Positions 55,118 to 64,000 of a stretch of 64,000 bases of DNA are shown here, piece by piece. The notes below the pieces were generated by a model, which was not told where the DNA came from, did no database searches, and saw nothing but the letters and a program-made list of their open reading frames with translations. Each line of letters begins with the position of its first letter. The first letter of the stretch is position 1. This DNA is from Enoplolaimus lenunculus (taxonomy: Eukaryota > Nematoda > Enoplea > Enoplida > Thoracostomopsidae), in contig JASANG010002859.1 of the NCBI GenBank assembly GCA_030248215.1, positions 372,001-436,000 of the forward strand, read 5' to 3'. Made by a program: the position numbers and the translations under genes.

Positions 55118-55378
55118 GGCTAATGTATAGAACAGGATCGAGCAGTGGTATAAGCATATTCCTAAGCCTAAGCCTAAGCCTAAGCGTAAGAATGAGCTTA
55201 CAACACGACCGTAACAGTGGCTTAAGCATATTCCTAAGCCTAAGCCTAAGAGTAAGAATGAGTTTATACTTAAACCTAAACATGTGGCTAAGCACAAGCA
55301 AACAATTAGTTTAAAGCTTAATGTTAATCTATTGTAGTCTCGCAGAACAACGTTCCGCCCCTGATCTTTACATGGGCT
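55118..55378 (-). mobile_element. Hybrid TTAGGC MITE with A-type left and B-type right end
   Basis: Target GCAAAATG/GCGAAATG (7 of 8) shows it moved as one unit. The left end is A-like (GGCTAATGTATAGAACAGGA) and the right end B (GTTCCGCCCCTGATCTTTAC). An internal CACGACCGTAACAGTGGC repeats part of a left arm. Confidence 0.85.
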
Positions 55379-55538
55379 GCGAAATGCAAGAGATGATACC
55401 AAATGTTATACTCCATTTTACTATATTTATAGTTTGTTTGTGAGCGTATCCATTTAATTATGAATACTATGCGGCAGGGTGTAAACGAATAGTAAAAATA
55501 ACGGAAACAAAAAACGAATATAGAGGTACACAAATTTA

Positions 55539-55692
55539 GGCTCATGTTACTTTTAGGGCCGTCCCGGTTCCTGGTAGGTCTGTAAAAGAGTAGGCTTACG
55601 TTCTAGACTACATTTTTTGCTTAGGCTTAGGCTTAGGCTTAAGCTTAGGAATACGTTCCTCTACTATTACGGCCATAAAAGTAACATTGGCC
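55539..55692 (+). mobile_element. Family C TTAGGC MITE
   Basis: Ends GGCTCATGTTACTTTTAGGG and CCATAAAAGTAACATTGGCC; flanks CAAATTTA/AAAATTTC agree at 6 of 8. Confidence 0.87.
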
Positions 55693-56738
55693 AAAATTTC
55701 AAAGATGTTTTATTCTTCAGCCAACGCAATACAGTCGTGCAAATATTCACGGGGCGTTCTAAAATTTTTCAAGACAAAATTGCGGATCCGACGAAATTTT
55801 TAAGACTCCTATTTTTACCTGAAACGAATATCCGGTAACACTCTGCTACGCAGGGTTCTAAGAAAAACTGTTGCAGAAAAACTTCCACAGTCTACAGGAT
55901 AAAGGCCCATCGTAAATGAACGATATAATATCACCCCCATTCTTATTGGTCGCTGTTAAATTGCAAAATCACTTATTTATTGCCCGAACCTATAATTCCA
56001 AACCAGAATTTTAGCGTTAATCTAAAAGCTTGAGCGGCAAACGCGAACCGTTTGCTTCTGCGCCCGTTCTATTATGTTAAATTTGAGGGAAGTGCAAACC
56101 AACATCAGCAACTGCTTTTGTGCAATATTGCAAAACTAAACGCAACCAACTGATTGCAGTCAAATGAACGGTTGCACAAACCATCGTATTTTGCACCGTC
56201 TCAAAAACAAACTGCAAAAACGCGTTTACAAAAATTAACTGAAAATATTTAAGAGCATTTTTGAACAGCCATTTTTCAGCTTTTGCTACTATTTTAGTGG
56301 CTTTGGTTTGTGACAAATTTTACAGGATTTAAACAATCAAACCCTCAGTGTGCAATAATTGATTGAGAGTGAAAACTATTGTTCTATTGCTCGTATATTC
56401 TCAAATGTGTATAGCATCTATTACCAGTTGACGATTGGAAGCTGTGTATTAGAAAACGATGAGCGATGAAGTTGAAAAATTTAGCAAATTTTTTTGACTT
56501 GAATGAATTACTCCAAGAAAGCTAAAACAATGAATAATTTATTTAGCATTTTTTTGCAAAATGTTGTCATTAAATTCTGCCAGTGCTAGTAGTGCTTTAG
56601 TAACCAGTCAAAGCTTAAGCTTCCAAACTCCGTGTAAGCCTTGTGAGCTGGTGTAAAAACTCGACTCATGAGAAGTAAACGTGTAGCTTGGGGCTTGCCA
56701 CCAATTGGTGTGAAACTTTACAATCCATCCAGTACCTA
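55693..56738. other. No gene; family M end fragment
   Basis: 56395-56445 (TCTCAAATGTGTATAGCATC) is a family M end without partner. No coding support. Confidence 0.4.
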
Positions 56739-56938
56739 CACTGCAAAAAATGGTGAGTCAAATTGATTCTCTCCGAAATAGGCTTTACCTAACTGCACAA
56801 ACTGAGTCAAAATTCGACTCCGCCAGAGCCAAATTCGACTCAATTTGACTCTGGCGGAGTCTAATTTTGACTCAGTTTGTGTAGTCCGAAAAAGCCTATT
56901 TCGGAAAGAGTCAATTTGACTTACCATTTATTGCAGTG
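56739..56938. mobile_element. Family E palindromic MITE, full length
   Basis: TA borders; CACTGCAAAAAATGGTGAGT and TTACCATTTATTGCAGTG ends, with GACTCCGCCAGAG/CTCTGGCGGAGTC around the centre. Confidence 0.92.
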
Positions 56939-57045
56939 TAGGCGTGTCTTTCAGTATATAATAATTGTTGTTGGCCTGAAACACACGGCTTGCACATGTT
57001 TTCACACAAACATCTTGTCAAGACAAATAATATCCAATATGACAT

Positions 57046-57315
57046 CATTGACATATAAACGATGACGTGTGACTTTAATTAAGACTTCGATTTAGTGTTT
57101 ATCATCGGTAGCGAGGTGGCCGGGGGAGCCGGTGGGCCATGTCCCCTAATGCAGTATGCTCTGGATAGCGCAATTAGGCCCATTGACATATAAATGATGA
57201 CGTATGACTTTAATTAAGACTTCGATTTAGTGTTTACCATCGGTATCGAGGTGGCCGGGGGAGCCGGTGGTCCATGTCCCCTAATGCAGTGTGCTCTGGA
57301 TAGCGCAATCAGGCC
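57046..57315 (+). repeat. Two tandem copies of a 135-bp unit
   Basis: 57046-57180 and 57181-57315 each begin CATTGACATATAAA and contain GAGGTGGCCGGGGGAGCCGG and TAATGCAGTATGCTCTGGAT. They differ at a handful of positions. The unit is GC-rich in its second half. Confidence 0.92.
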
Positions 57316-57546
57316 GTATGCGCTGAGAGGGCAATGTGGCCGGGTTCGATGGCGTGCGCGATGAGACTGAAAGGAGAGTCGAAAATTATACTTTCTGTGT
57401 TTTACAATTTGGCAATTTTTACGGCTAGCAGTCCTGTATCTTGTTATTGAGGCTAATGCATAGTGTAGATTGGTTCTCGCTCGCATCGCTCGCGAAGTTT
57501 CATTCACCCTGCCGTTTCTGTTTTGCTTCCAAACATTTTACACTTA

Positions 57547-57984
57547 CTGTAGTGTCCCGAATAAGAGAGGGGGTAATAAGAGGGGATCCTCATTTTGAGT
57601 CCCAATCAATAGGAATCCGCATTCCTAATAAGAGTCCGCAATGGACAGAGTCCCTAAACCCTAGAGTCCATAAATGTCAATTATCCCTAATTGTAGTGCA
57701 CAAATGAGTCCAGGACCGAATAAAGTTCAGTTCAAAAGTTTAAAGCATACTTAGTTTTGAAAATACATTCCTAAGTATAATCTTGCTTTATCGCTCAAGT
57801 TATTGATACAAGACAAATAAATGTTTAATTCAACGAATAATTGCGACACCGGATATATATCGGTAACAAAGGGCGCCGGAGAGTGGGTTAAAACAAATAT
57901 CAGTCTATAACCGAATAACAGAGAAGGTACCCTCTCGAGAGGCCAAATAATTATCAGTCCCCCCTCTTATTCGGGCCACTACAG
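57547..57984 (-). mobile_element. Family D MITE, full length
   Basis: TA borders; CTGTAGTGTCCCGAATAAGA and CTTATTCGGGCCACTACAG ends. Confidence 0.9.
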
Positions 57985-58137
57985 TAATACGGTTATATGT
58001 GATCCCAAAGGTGCCACACAAAACTAAAAACTCTACGTCAGGATTGAAATACATTTAGTGCGAAAAGTGCATCAAAGTTCTTGTTCGCTTCGCTAGGGAG
58101 CTAAACTTGAATATTCCTATTGTATATGTATTGCGAC

Positions 58138-58527
58138 CAGGGTGCAATCGGAATTTTATAATACCGGAACCGGAAAGTGAAAAAATACGGGAACCAGAGC
58201 CGGAACCGGAAAACAAAATATACTTGTTACCGAAAAATTTATGTTTGATATTTTTCGCTTTTAATGTCGTAAGCACACCATTTAGAATGCCACAAATCTT
58301 GAAACAAATGCATGAGCGCTACGCGTATGAAAAATTATGTAGTATAGCAAAAATTGAAAATTTTGGCAGTACACGCTCAGACAATTTCTGAAATATAAGT
58401 TAGAATAATATGAAAATTTGTCTTAAATTTCCGAATGAGACAAATTTTCAATGCCGAAAATACCGTCAAATTCCGGCGAAAAAATACTGGATTTTCCTTC
58501 CGGAACCAGAATTCCGGTTGCATCCTG
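58138..58527. mobile_element. Family L hAT-like MITE
   Basis: CAGGGTGCAATCGGAATTTT and AATTCCGGTTGCATCCTG are inverted. The interior has GGAACCGGAAAG words. No clear target duplication. Confidence 0.6.
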
Positions 58528-58670
58528 ATCCTTGACTGGACTGACAATAAACCTTGTATTAAGACTTAGTGCTACAATTGTGTTTGGTTTCCTGCTCGTA
58601 ATATTGATTCGCTTTAGTTATCAAAAGCGTGAAGTAATTGACCGCATTTCAAAAAAATCTAAACTTCAAA

Positions 58671-58919
58671 ATCCCATGTAAACATCAGGAGCGGAACGTT
58701 TTTCTGTGGGACTGCAATAGAATAAGCTTAAGCTTTAGACTATTTTTTAGCATGGCTTAGGCTTCGGCTTAGGCTTAGGCTTAGACATATGCCCATTCTT
58801 ACGCTTAGGCTCAGGCTTATGCTTAACCTTAGAAATACGCTCATTCTTACGCCTAGGCTTAGGCTTAGGCTTAGGAATATGCTAATAATACTGTTCCGCC
58901 CGTGTTCTTTACACTGGCC
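58671..58919 (+). mobile_element. Family B TTAGGC MITE
   Basis: Target ACTTCAAA/ACTTCAAT (7 of 8). Ends CCCATGTAAACATCAGGAGC and CGTGTTCTTTACACTGGCC. Confidence 0.9.
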
Positions 58920-59464
58920 ACTTCAATGAAGAAACTGTCAACTATACTCAACGAACCCCGTGGTATTGCCATGTTAGCTATGTAATTTTAAAACATCACC
59001 AATACGGTATTCTTTATAAAGTGTAAGTACCTTAAGATTAATTGTTGTTCATGGTTAGTTTTTATTCGCCTTATATTGGTGTTTTATTTAGCCTAAAAGC
59101 CTCAAAACCAACAAGTCTACCTTAAGATTTAGACATAAACTATATCAATGAGCAATTGATACAGATTTACTACCCGTATACACGCCTTTGATATTAATAA
59201 TCGAACCTAACAATGAATAGTATTAAATTACAAACGGTACAAAAGCACAAGCTCGTTTTATATGCTGGCTTAAAGGGTTTTAGTTCTATGTCTTAAATCA
59301 AATTTGTGAATATTTCCAGTCACCGTGTATCTAGGCACCTAATCTATAAAGCATATTTTCGATATTACGACGTTTTGTGCTGCCCTGTGTGCTCTTTTTA
59401 CTACAGGTTTCTAAATTTTCAGGTATTGCGATAATTTTAGGCTTTGGCAATGCTTATGATAGTC
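58920..59464. other. No gene seen
   Basis: AT-rich; nothing recognised. Confidence 0.4.
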
Positions 59465-59722
59465 GACCACTGTAAAGATCAGGGTCAGAACGTTTTTTCT
59501 GTGGGACTGCAATAGAGTAAACTTAAGCTTTAGACTAATTTTTTAGCTTGTCTTAGGTTTAGGCTTAGGCTTAGGCTTACGTATATGCTCATTCTTACGC
59601 TTAGGCGTAGGCATAGGCTTAGGTTTAGGAATATGCACATTCTTACAGCTTGGCTTAGGCTTAGGCTTGTGCTTTAGGAATAGGGTTATAATACTGTTCC
59701 GCCCCTGTTCTTTACATTGGCC
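59465..59722 (+). mobile_element. Family B TTAGGC MITE
   Basis: Exact target duplication TGATAGTC (59457-59464 and 59723-59730). Ends GACCACTGTAAAGATCAGGG and CCCTGTTCTTTACATTGGCC. Confidence 0.94.
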
Positions 59723-59987
59723 TGATAGTCTTAAGCTTGTTGGTTGGACAGTTTACAATTGTTTTGTATTTGCTACATTTGAAGGGTTTGATGTGAATCA
59801 GTCCAAAATTACAATTGTCGTGGATTGTTTTGTATCATGAGAATCTATGTTTAATATCAATAATATGACATTTAAAACCTGAATATTTGAATTTGATTTT
59901 AAATAAGATTTATGTATCTTTTAAATATTCCGTCGTTATCATAGATAGTTCTGGTTTAATTCTGATGAGAGATGAGATACTTAATTT

Positions 59988-60219
59988 GGCCAATGTTACT
60001 TTAAAAGGCATTGCAATAATAAAGCATATGCCTAAGCCTCAGCTTAAGCCTAAACCTTAACCTCAGCGTAAGGATACGCCTATAACTAAAACATAAGGCT
60101 GACGCTAAGCATTAATAACTCAGAGCTTAACCTTAGCCCAAGCAAAAAAATTAGTCAAAAGCTTAAGATTACTTTATTAACAGCGAAAATATGGTGCACC
60201 CGTCAACGTTACCTGAACC
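59988..60219 (-). mobile_element. Family C TTAGGC MITE, degraded
   Basis: Left end GGCCAATGTTACTTTAAAAG; right end decayed (GTCAACGTTACCTGAACC). The array is heavily mutated (CCTCAGC, CCTAAACC). Confidence 0.7.
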
Positions 60220-60284
60220 ATTAATAGTCTCGCTATACGCTATCTCAAGGCTTGCACTACGTTCTAGCCGAAGTACGAATGTGC

Positions 60285-60694
60285 CAGGGTTCCATCGGAA
60301 TTCCGATTCCGTCTAAAATTACTGCAAACTTTGACTGCCGATTGCGATTCCGGCTGACTGCTGTTCCGATGCCGGATTTCTGATTTTCGGTTATGCGTTT
60401 TTAAGATGACTGAACTAAGATTTTGCTTGTTTCCTTTTGTTTCGTTCATTTACAATTATTCTGTTGGTTTTTTCTTAGTAAATATTCCGAGTTGTTACGT
60501 ATATTCCGTCAGCTATATAAACAATTTTTGATGAAACCGTGAACAGTAACGGAAACAGGCATACTGTAACAAAAGTTAAAAGTCATACAACTTTAACTTT
60601 TTATTATAATTATTCCGATTCCGGTTCCGACAGAAAAATTTGATTCCGATTCCGCTTCCGCTTCCGACAAAATCAAGTTCCGGTTGGAACCCTG
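60285..60694. mobile_element. Family L hAT-like MITE
   Basis: Target GAATGTGC/GAATGTAC (7 of 8). Ends CAGGGTTCCATCGGAATTCC and AAGTTCCGGTTGGAACCCTG, the CAGGG start and 8-bp target typical of hAT. The interior has TTCCGATTCCG runs. Confidence 0.85.
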
Positions 60695-61030
60695 GAATGT
60701 ACTAATTTTGCAAAATGGATCCGGATGTATTATATCCGCCGGCTTGATTTTAGTATTACAGCACGTTTTGATGAACCAATTTCGTACTTCAATATCAGCT
60801 TTCACGGTAAACATTTCACCAAACTAAACCAACAAGTTTGTTTTAAGGTTTTGGTCAAACAATTTACTAAAGTATTGGCAAATTCAATGTATCAACCCCT
60901 CCTGGTGAATCTCAGGGGATGTCCATGCCACCGGTGCTCCTAAAATAGGATTTCATACTTTACCTCACTAATTAACATTTCAAAGTCTGTTTTATGATTT
61001 TATTAAAATTGCGTTTGGTTTCTCGCTCGG
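60695..61030. other. Ambiguous open frames, no firm gene
   Basis: A minus frame (FTVKADIEVRNWFIKTCCNT and on, about 60700-60810) and a plus frame of 73 codons (60725-60943) overlap. The minus one has better composition but runs into the family L element. Confidence 0.3.
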
Positions 61031-61264
61031 TTATAGAATTTGCATTGCAGTATTTTCGTCGATTTCCCCGTCAAAAGCTCCTGAATCGGCGATACTGCAA
61101 ACAAAACCTTGGTCAAACGATTCAATGACGGTAAAACGGTCGTTGGTCAACTCGCAAACTTTAATTACGACTAATTGCACGCTGATATCAGATATACTCA
61201 GCGGCGTCATGCACGAGATAGGCACCGAAATGTATTTTTTTAATCCGTTTACAATAACAAAATA
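61031..61264 (-). CDS. Probable last exon of an unrecognised minus-strand gene
   Basis: After an acceptor (ACATTTTTCGCAG on the minus strand) 77 codons run in phase 0 to TAA: YFVIVNGLKKYISVPISCMT, then PLSISDISVQLVVIKVCELT, NDRFTVIESFDQGFVCSIAD and an acidic end (GAFDGEIDENTAMQIL). The D/E/G-rich end and purine-first codons favour this strand. Two other frames overlap it: a minus frame at 61188-61369 with a membrane segment (ITAVSVLFATFFAVFCYC, then KRIKK) and a plus frame at about 61037-61293. Only one is likely to be real. Confidence 0.45.
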   Translation of the reverse strand, partial: YFVIVNGLKKYISVPISCMTPLSISDISVQLVVIKVCELTNDRFTVIESFDQGFVCSIADSGAFDGEIDENTAMQIL

Positions 61265-61517
61265 CTGCGAAAAATGTTGCGAACAAAACTGAAACCGCGG
61301 TAATCGCGGGCGCGTTTGTGTTACTGTTGGTCAAACACATTGGTGCACTGCTCTTTGACCATTCAAAGCCTGTTAATCAAAGCTGTCTTGACATACATTA
61401 TATGGAAGCGTCTGACTTCGGGGTTCTGGTTGTGAAGCTAAGACAATTATTTGTGTTAGACCCTTAGACTTAGTTTCGTGCTAAACCTTATGCTACGGTT
61501 TAGGGTTGCGCTATACT

Positions 61518-61687
61518 CGACGTCCGATGTCGTCCGTCGTCGTGTGTCACTCGTACGGCGCCGTTCGTCACCATACATTATCGTACGTGAGTTATTTGCG
61601 TACGATACCGCACGGTGACGGAAGGTGCCACACAGTGGCGGACGTCTCCGTACGGGTGACGGACGGCACCGGACGAGTACGCACGTC
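61518..61687. repeat. Family N CpG-rich palindromic repeat
   Basis: ACCATACATTATCGTACGTG pairs with TTTGCGTACGATACCG around about 61595, and the arms are rich in CGTCCG/GGACGG and GGCGCCG/GGCACC words. Related to 5735-5945. Confidence 0.65.
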
Positions 61688-61734
61688 AACAAAAGTATCA
61701 ACCAACATTGATGCTTAGAAATACGCTTACTTTG

Positions 61735-63303
61735 GTAATTTTACCTGACTACGCCCTTAGAGTAACTTTGGACGAAAATTTTACAGGAACCAGTTATAGG
61801 CGGCGGTACATGACAAACTTTAATCAAGACACAATTTCACCCCTGCTGCTTGTAAAAGGGTTCATAAATTTCTGAAATCTGATATTAAGATGACAATCGT
61901 AAAACTAGAAATTTTTCAAAAATTTAAATTTGTGTGAAAATTTGTTACTGAATCTTGCTCCTGAGGATGCGAAATCCGTTGCTTTTGAAATAAAAACTAT
62001 TTTGCAGCAAAAATGACTATTTTGCGGAAAAAATGCAGCAAAGGAATATTAATGAAAAAGACCTTACACATATTTATTATCTCTAAGGTACACCCTAACT
62101 TTGTGTGCTTGTGTGGTATAGCAGATGGCTCACGTAGGCACCATGGCACATAAATGTATAACTTCGAGGGAGTATACACGAGACCAAACGATGGCGTAAA
62201 AGCATTGCCTTGAACGATTTGCTCAACAATAAAAAAATACTTGTAACAGGGTATTATCAGCCTGTCATGGTTTTAGTTGTGTCAAATAAATTATTCATCA
62301 GCGGTGCCGAGGGACAATGCATTCTAGTATTTGTGATCTTGTACATTTTGGTACAACTTCAATTTCAGGCTTTAGGAAGATCAAAACTTGTCGCTGAATA
62401 CTGTATTTGTATTACAGATTTTAGTTTGTATATATCGTTGGTTAAGCATTTTAGATGTTCACGTTTTTGCTTTTCATTATACTGTTTCCAACTAAAAATA
62501 TTAGCTCAGAAATTGCCAGAGTGCAACCGATACAGGTCCATCGTGTAGCTTTGGCACCAAATCGACCTTTTGCTGTGATTACGGTAGATTTTGAGTAGTG
62601 AAATTTTTCTTTATTTTTATAAAACCTGTGTCGTTCAGGAATATTATTAGTAACTTTGGAGCAATTTTTGAAGTTTCAGTTGCGCAGAGGCGTCGTATAA
62701 AATAAACTTCAAAACAACATTTTTTACTGCAGTTTACAGATGTTTTGTTCAAATTACCAAATTTAGACGTTAAATTTTAACTGTCTTATTTTGGTTCAGT
62801 CTTGAATTTTGATCTTCGACTATTTTGCAATGGTTTCGCTGACTGCGAAATGTCTATTAAATTATCGTTGATATAAGCGCAAAAGATTTTGAACAAGTAA
62901 TAGATTTTTTAAGGAATTCGCTCGGGTGCTGGCATTTACTCTGTCTCTATTGCCACTATTAGGAGCTGCTTGTTAATATATCCAAATTGAACGGTTTTAA
63001 GTTTATTTTGGTTTTCAAAGTAAAAATATATCGGTAATTCGGGGTAACCAGACAGTTTAAAAAATAGACCAGTTTGAAATTAGGTTCAGTGTTCCGCATT
63101 ACTTACTTTGGTTATAATCAAATGTTTGTATGAATTCGACAGTACCGGTATATATTTGTTTGTGTCATAAGTAAACTGTTATTATATTTCAGCATTATAT
63201 ATTTAGAGTTGTTATAGACAAATCTGTTTTAGGTTAACTACGATTATACGATTAATCACCGTAAACTGGGACATTTAAGAACCAATATTCAGGATGTCTA
63301 TGT
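61735..63303. other. AT-rich region; one weak open frame
   Basis: A plus frame at 62210-62548 (112 codons, with NKKILVTGYYQPVMVLVVSN and ISGAEGQCILVFVILYILVQ) has some membrane-protein character but no ATG at its start and no splice support. A good acceptor-like ACTTCAATTTCAG lies inside it at about 62368. Nothing else was recognised. Confidence 0.35.
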
Positions 63304-63767
63304 CAGAGTGGGGCATTACCCGCGGGTACCCGCGGGTAAACGCGGGTCTGGTGAAGAATTTCAGGCGTGGGTGTACCCGCGGGTAAAGATTTTTCTATCA
63401 TGTGGGTAAAAAAAGTCACAGTTTTGCCCCGAGGCAAACTTTTAAGTTTAAAGGCGGAAAACCTACGCTATTGTCTGCTTTATTTCTGATCAGGCGCTGC
63501 CCGGGCTCTATTGAGTTGGTTTTGAAATTTTGTGGTGTCTAGTACGTTTTCTTGTGCAATATTCATTGGAGCTGTAAAACGCAAAACTTCATTAAAGTGA
63601 AAATCACCTGCAATCTTTAAAAAATACTGACTTAACTTCAGGTTTGGGTGAAAGGTGGGTAGTAACGAAGATGTTTTTTACGCGGGTATACCCGGGGGTA
63701 AGAAATTATTGTTTGCGCGGATAAAGCGCGGGTCGGGTAAAAAAATCCTTTCCCTCATCCCACTCTG
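63304..63767. mobile_element. Family K hAT-like MITE
   Basis: Target GTCTATGT/ATCTATGT (7 of 8). Ends CAGAGTGGGGCATTACCC and CATCCCACTCTG are inverted. Both arms are built of CCCGCGGGTAAACGCGGGTC-type words, as in the element at 17127 and a fragment at about 8000-8025. Confidence 0.8.
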
Positions 63768-64000
63768 ATCTATGTACACTACTTTTAGTGTACTACTTCG
63801 CTGCAATCTTTTTAAACTTTTCCAAGTGCAAATTTGTGTTGAAAATTTATTTACGATTATGCTTTACACTTGAAGCTGCATTTTAGTATGAATCAGGACA
63901 AAACATTTGAGCTAAAGCTTAACATCAGTTGCCGGAACAGTTCTTTCCCAGAATATGAATTCGCTCCAGAAAAAATTAAATGCAATGTGTTAATTTAGGG
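63768..64000. other. No feature seen
   Basis: AT-rich end of the window. Confidence 0.4.

Noticed and set aside
1-64000. CRISPR arrays, bacterial operons or a prokaryotic source
   Set aside because: Introns, MITEs with TA, TTAA and 8-bp targets, and a neuropeptide precursor show animal nuclear DNA. The tandem repeats lack CRISPR-like unique spacers.
1-64000. Retrovirus-like, Polinton-like or LINE coding elements
   Set aside because: No reverse transcriptase, integrase, capsid or polymerase motif was seen in any long frame, and no long terminal repeats were recognised.

Overview
The window looks like a repeat-dense, AT-rich nuclear region of an invertebrate animal. Host coding sequence is sparse and split by introns. 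Most of the DNA consists of small non-autonomous DNA transposons (MITEs), short tandem repeats and decayed fragments. Only one gene can be read confidently: a single-exon precursor for amidated peptides of the A-x-MYRFamide type (44669-45085), which places the source among animals with RFamide signalling. I cannot name the phylum. TTAGGC, the telomere repeat of nematodes such as Caenorhabditis and Ascaris, is abundant here, but always as a degenerate array, nearly always inside MITEs, so it is a hint and not a proof. No virus-like element was recognised.

The dominant elements form a MITE group with outer ends GGCCCATG, one of three terminal inverted repeats (called A, B and C here), exact or near-exact 8-bp target duplications and an interior of (TTAGGC)n. 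More than twenty whole or partial copies lie between 2.5 and 60.2 kb. Other recurring families are: D, about 440 bp, TA target, ends CTGTAGTGACCCGAATAAG; E, palindromic, TA target, ends CACTGCAAAAAATGG; F, TA target, ends CACTCAAAATAATATT; G, TTAA target, piggyBac-like ends around a tRNA-like sequence; I, K and L, hAT-like with 8-bp targets; J, ends GGCCCGTAGCCA; M, ends with AATGTGTGTAGCACC; N, CpG-rich palindromes.

Layout: 0-7 kb holds repeats only. A probable membrane-protein gene spans 7.0-9.15 kb, with transposons in its introns. Repeats fill 9.4-20 kb. Three tandem copies of a 1.09-kb unit occupy 20.2-23.5 kb. From 23.5 to 28.3 kb there are few features. An isolated coding-like exon lies at 28.9 kb, followed by nested repeats to 30.6 kb and a 1.65-kb element with family-M ends (30.95-32.6 kb). 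TTAGGC MITEs and a 61-bp minisatellite fill 33-37 kb. A tandem array of half E elements (43.7-44.2 kb) and one full E element sit directly upstream of the MYRFamide gene. A possible two-exon gene, whose intron is almost entirely one TTAGGC MITE, lies at 47.5-48.3 kb. Coding-like exons occur at 50.2-51.5 kb and about 61.0-61.4 kb; the rest to 64 kb is MITEs and unremarkable AT-rich sequence.

The genes show no obvious functional link. The recurring theme is genes embedded in, split by or flanked by recently active small transposons.
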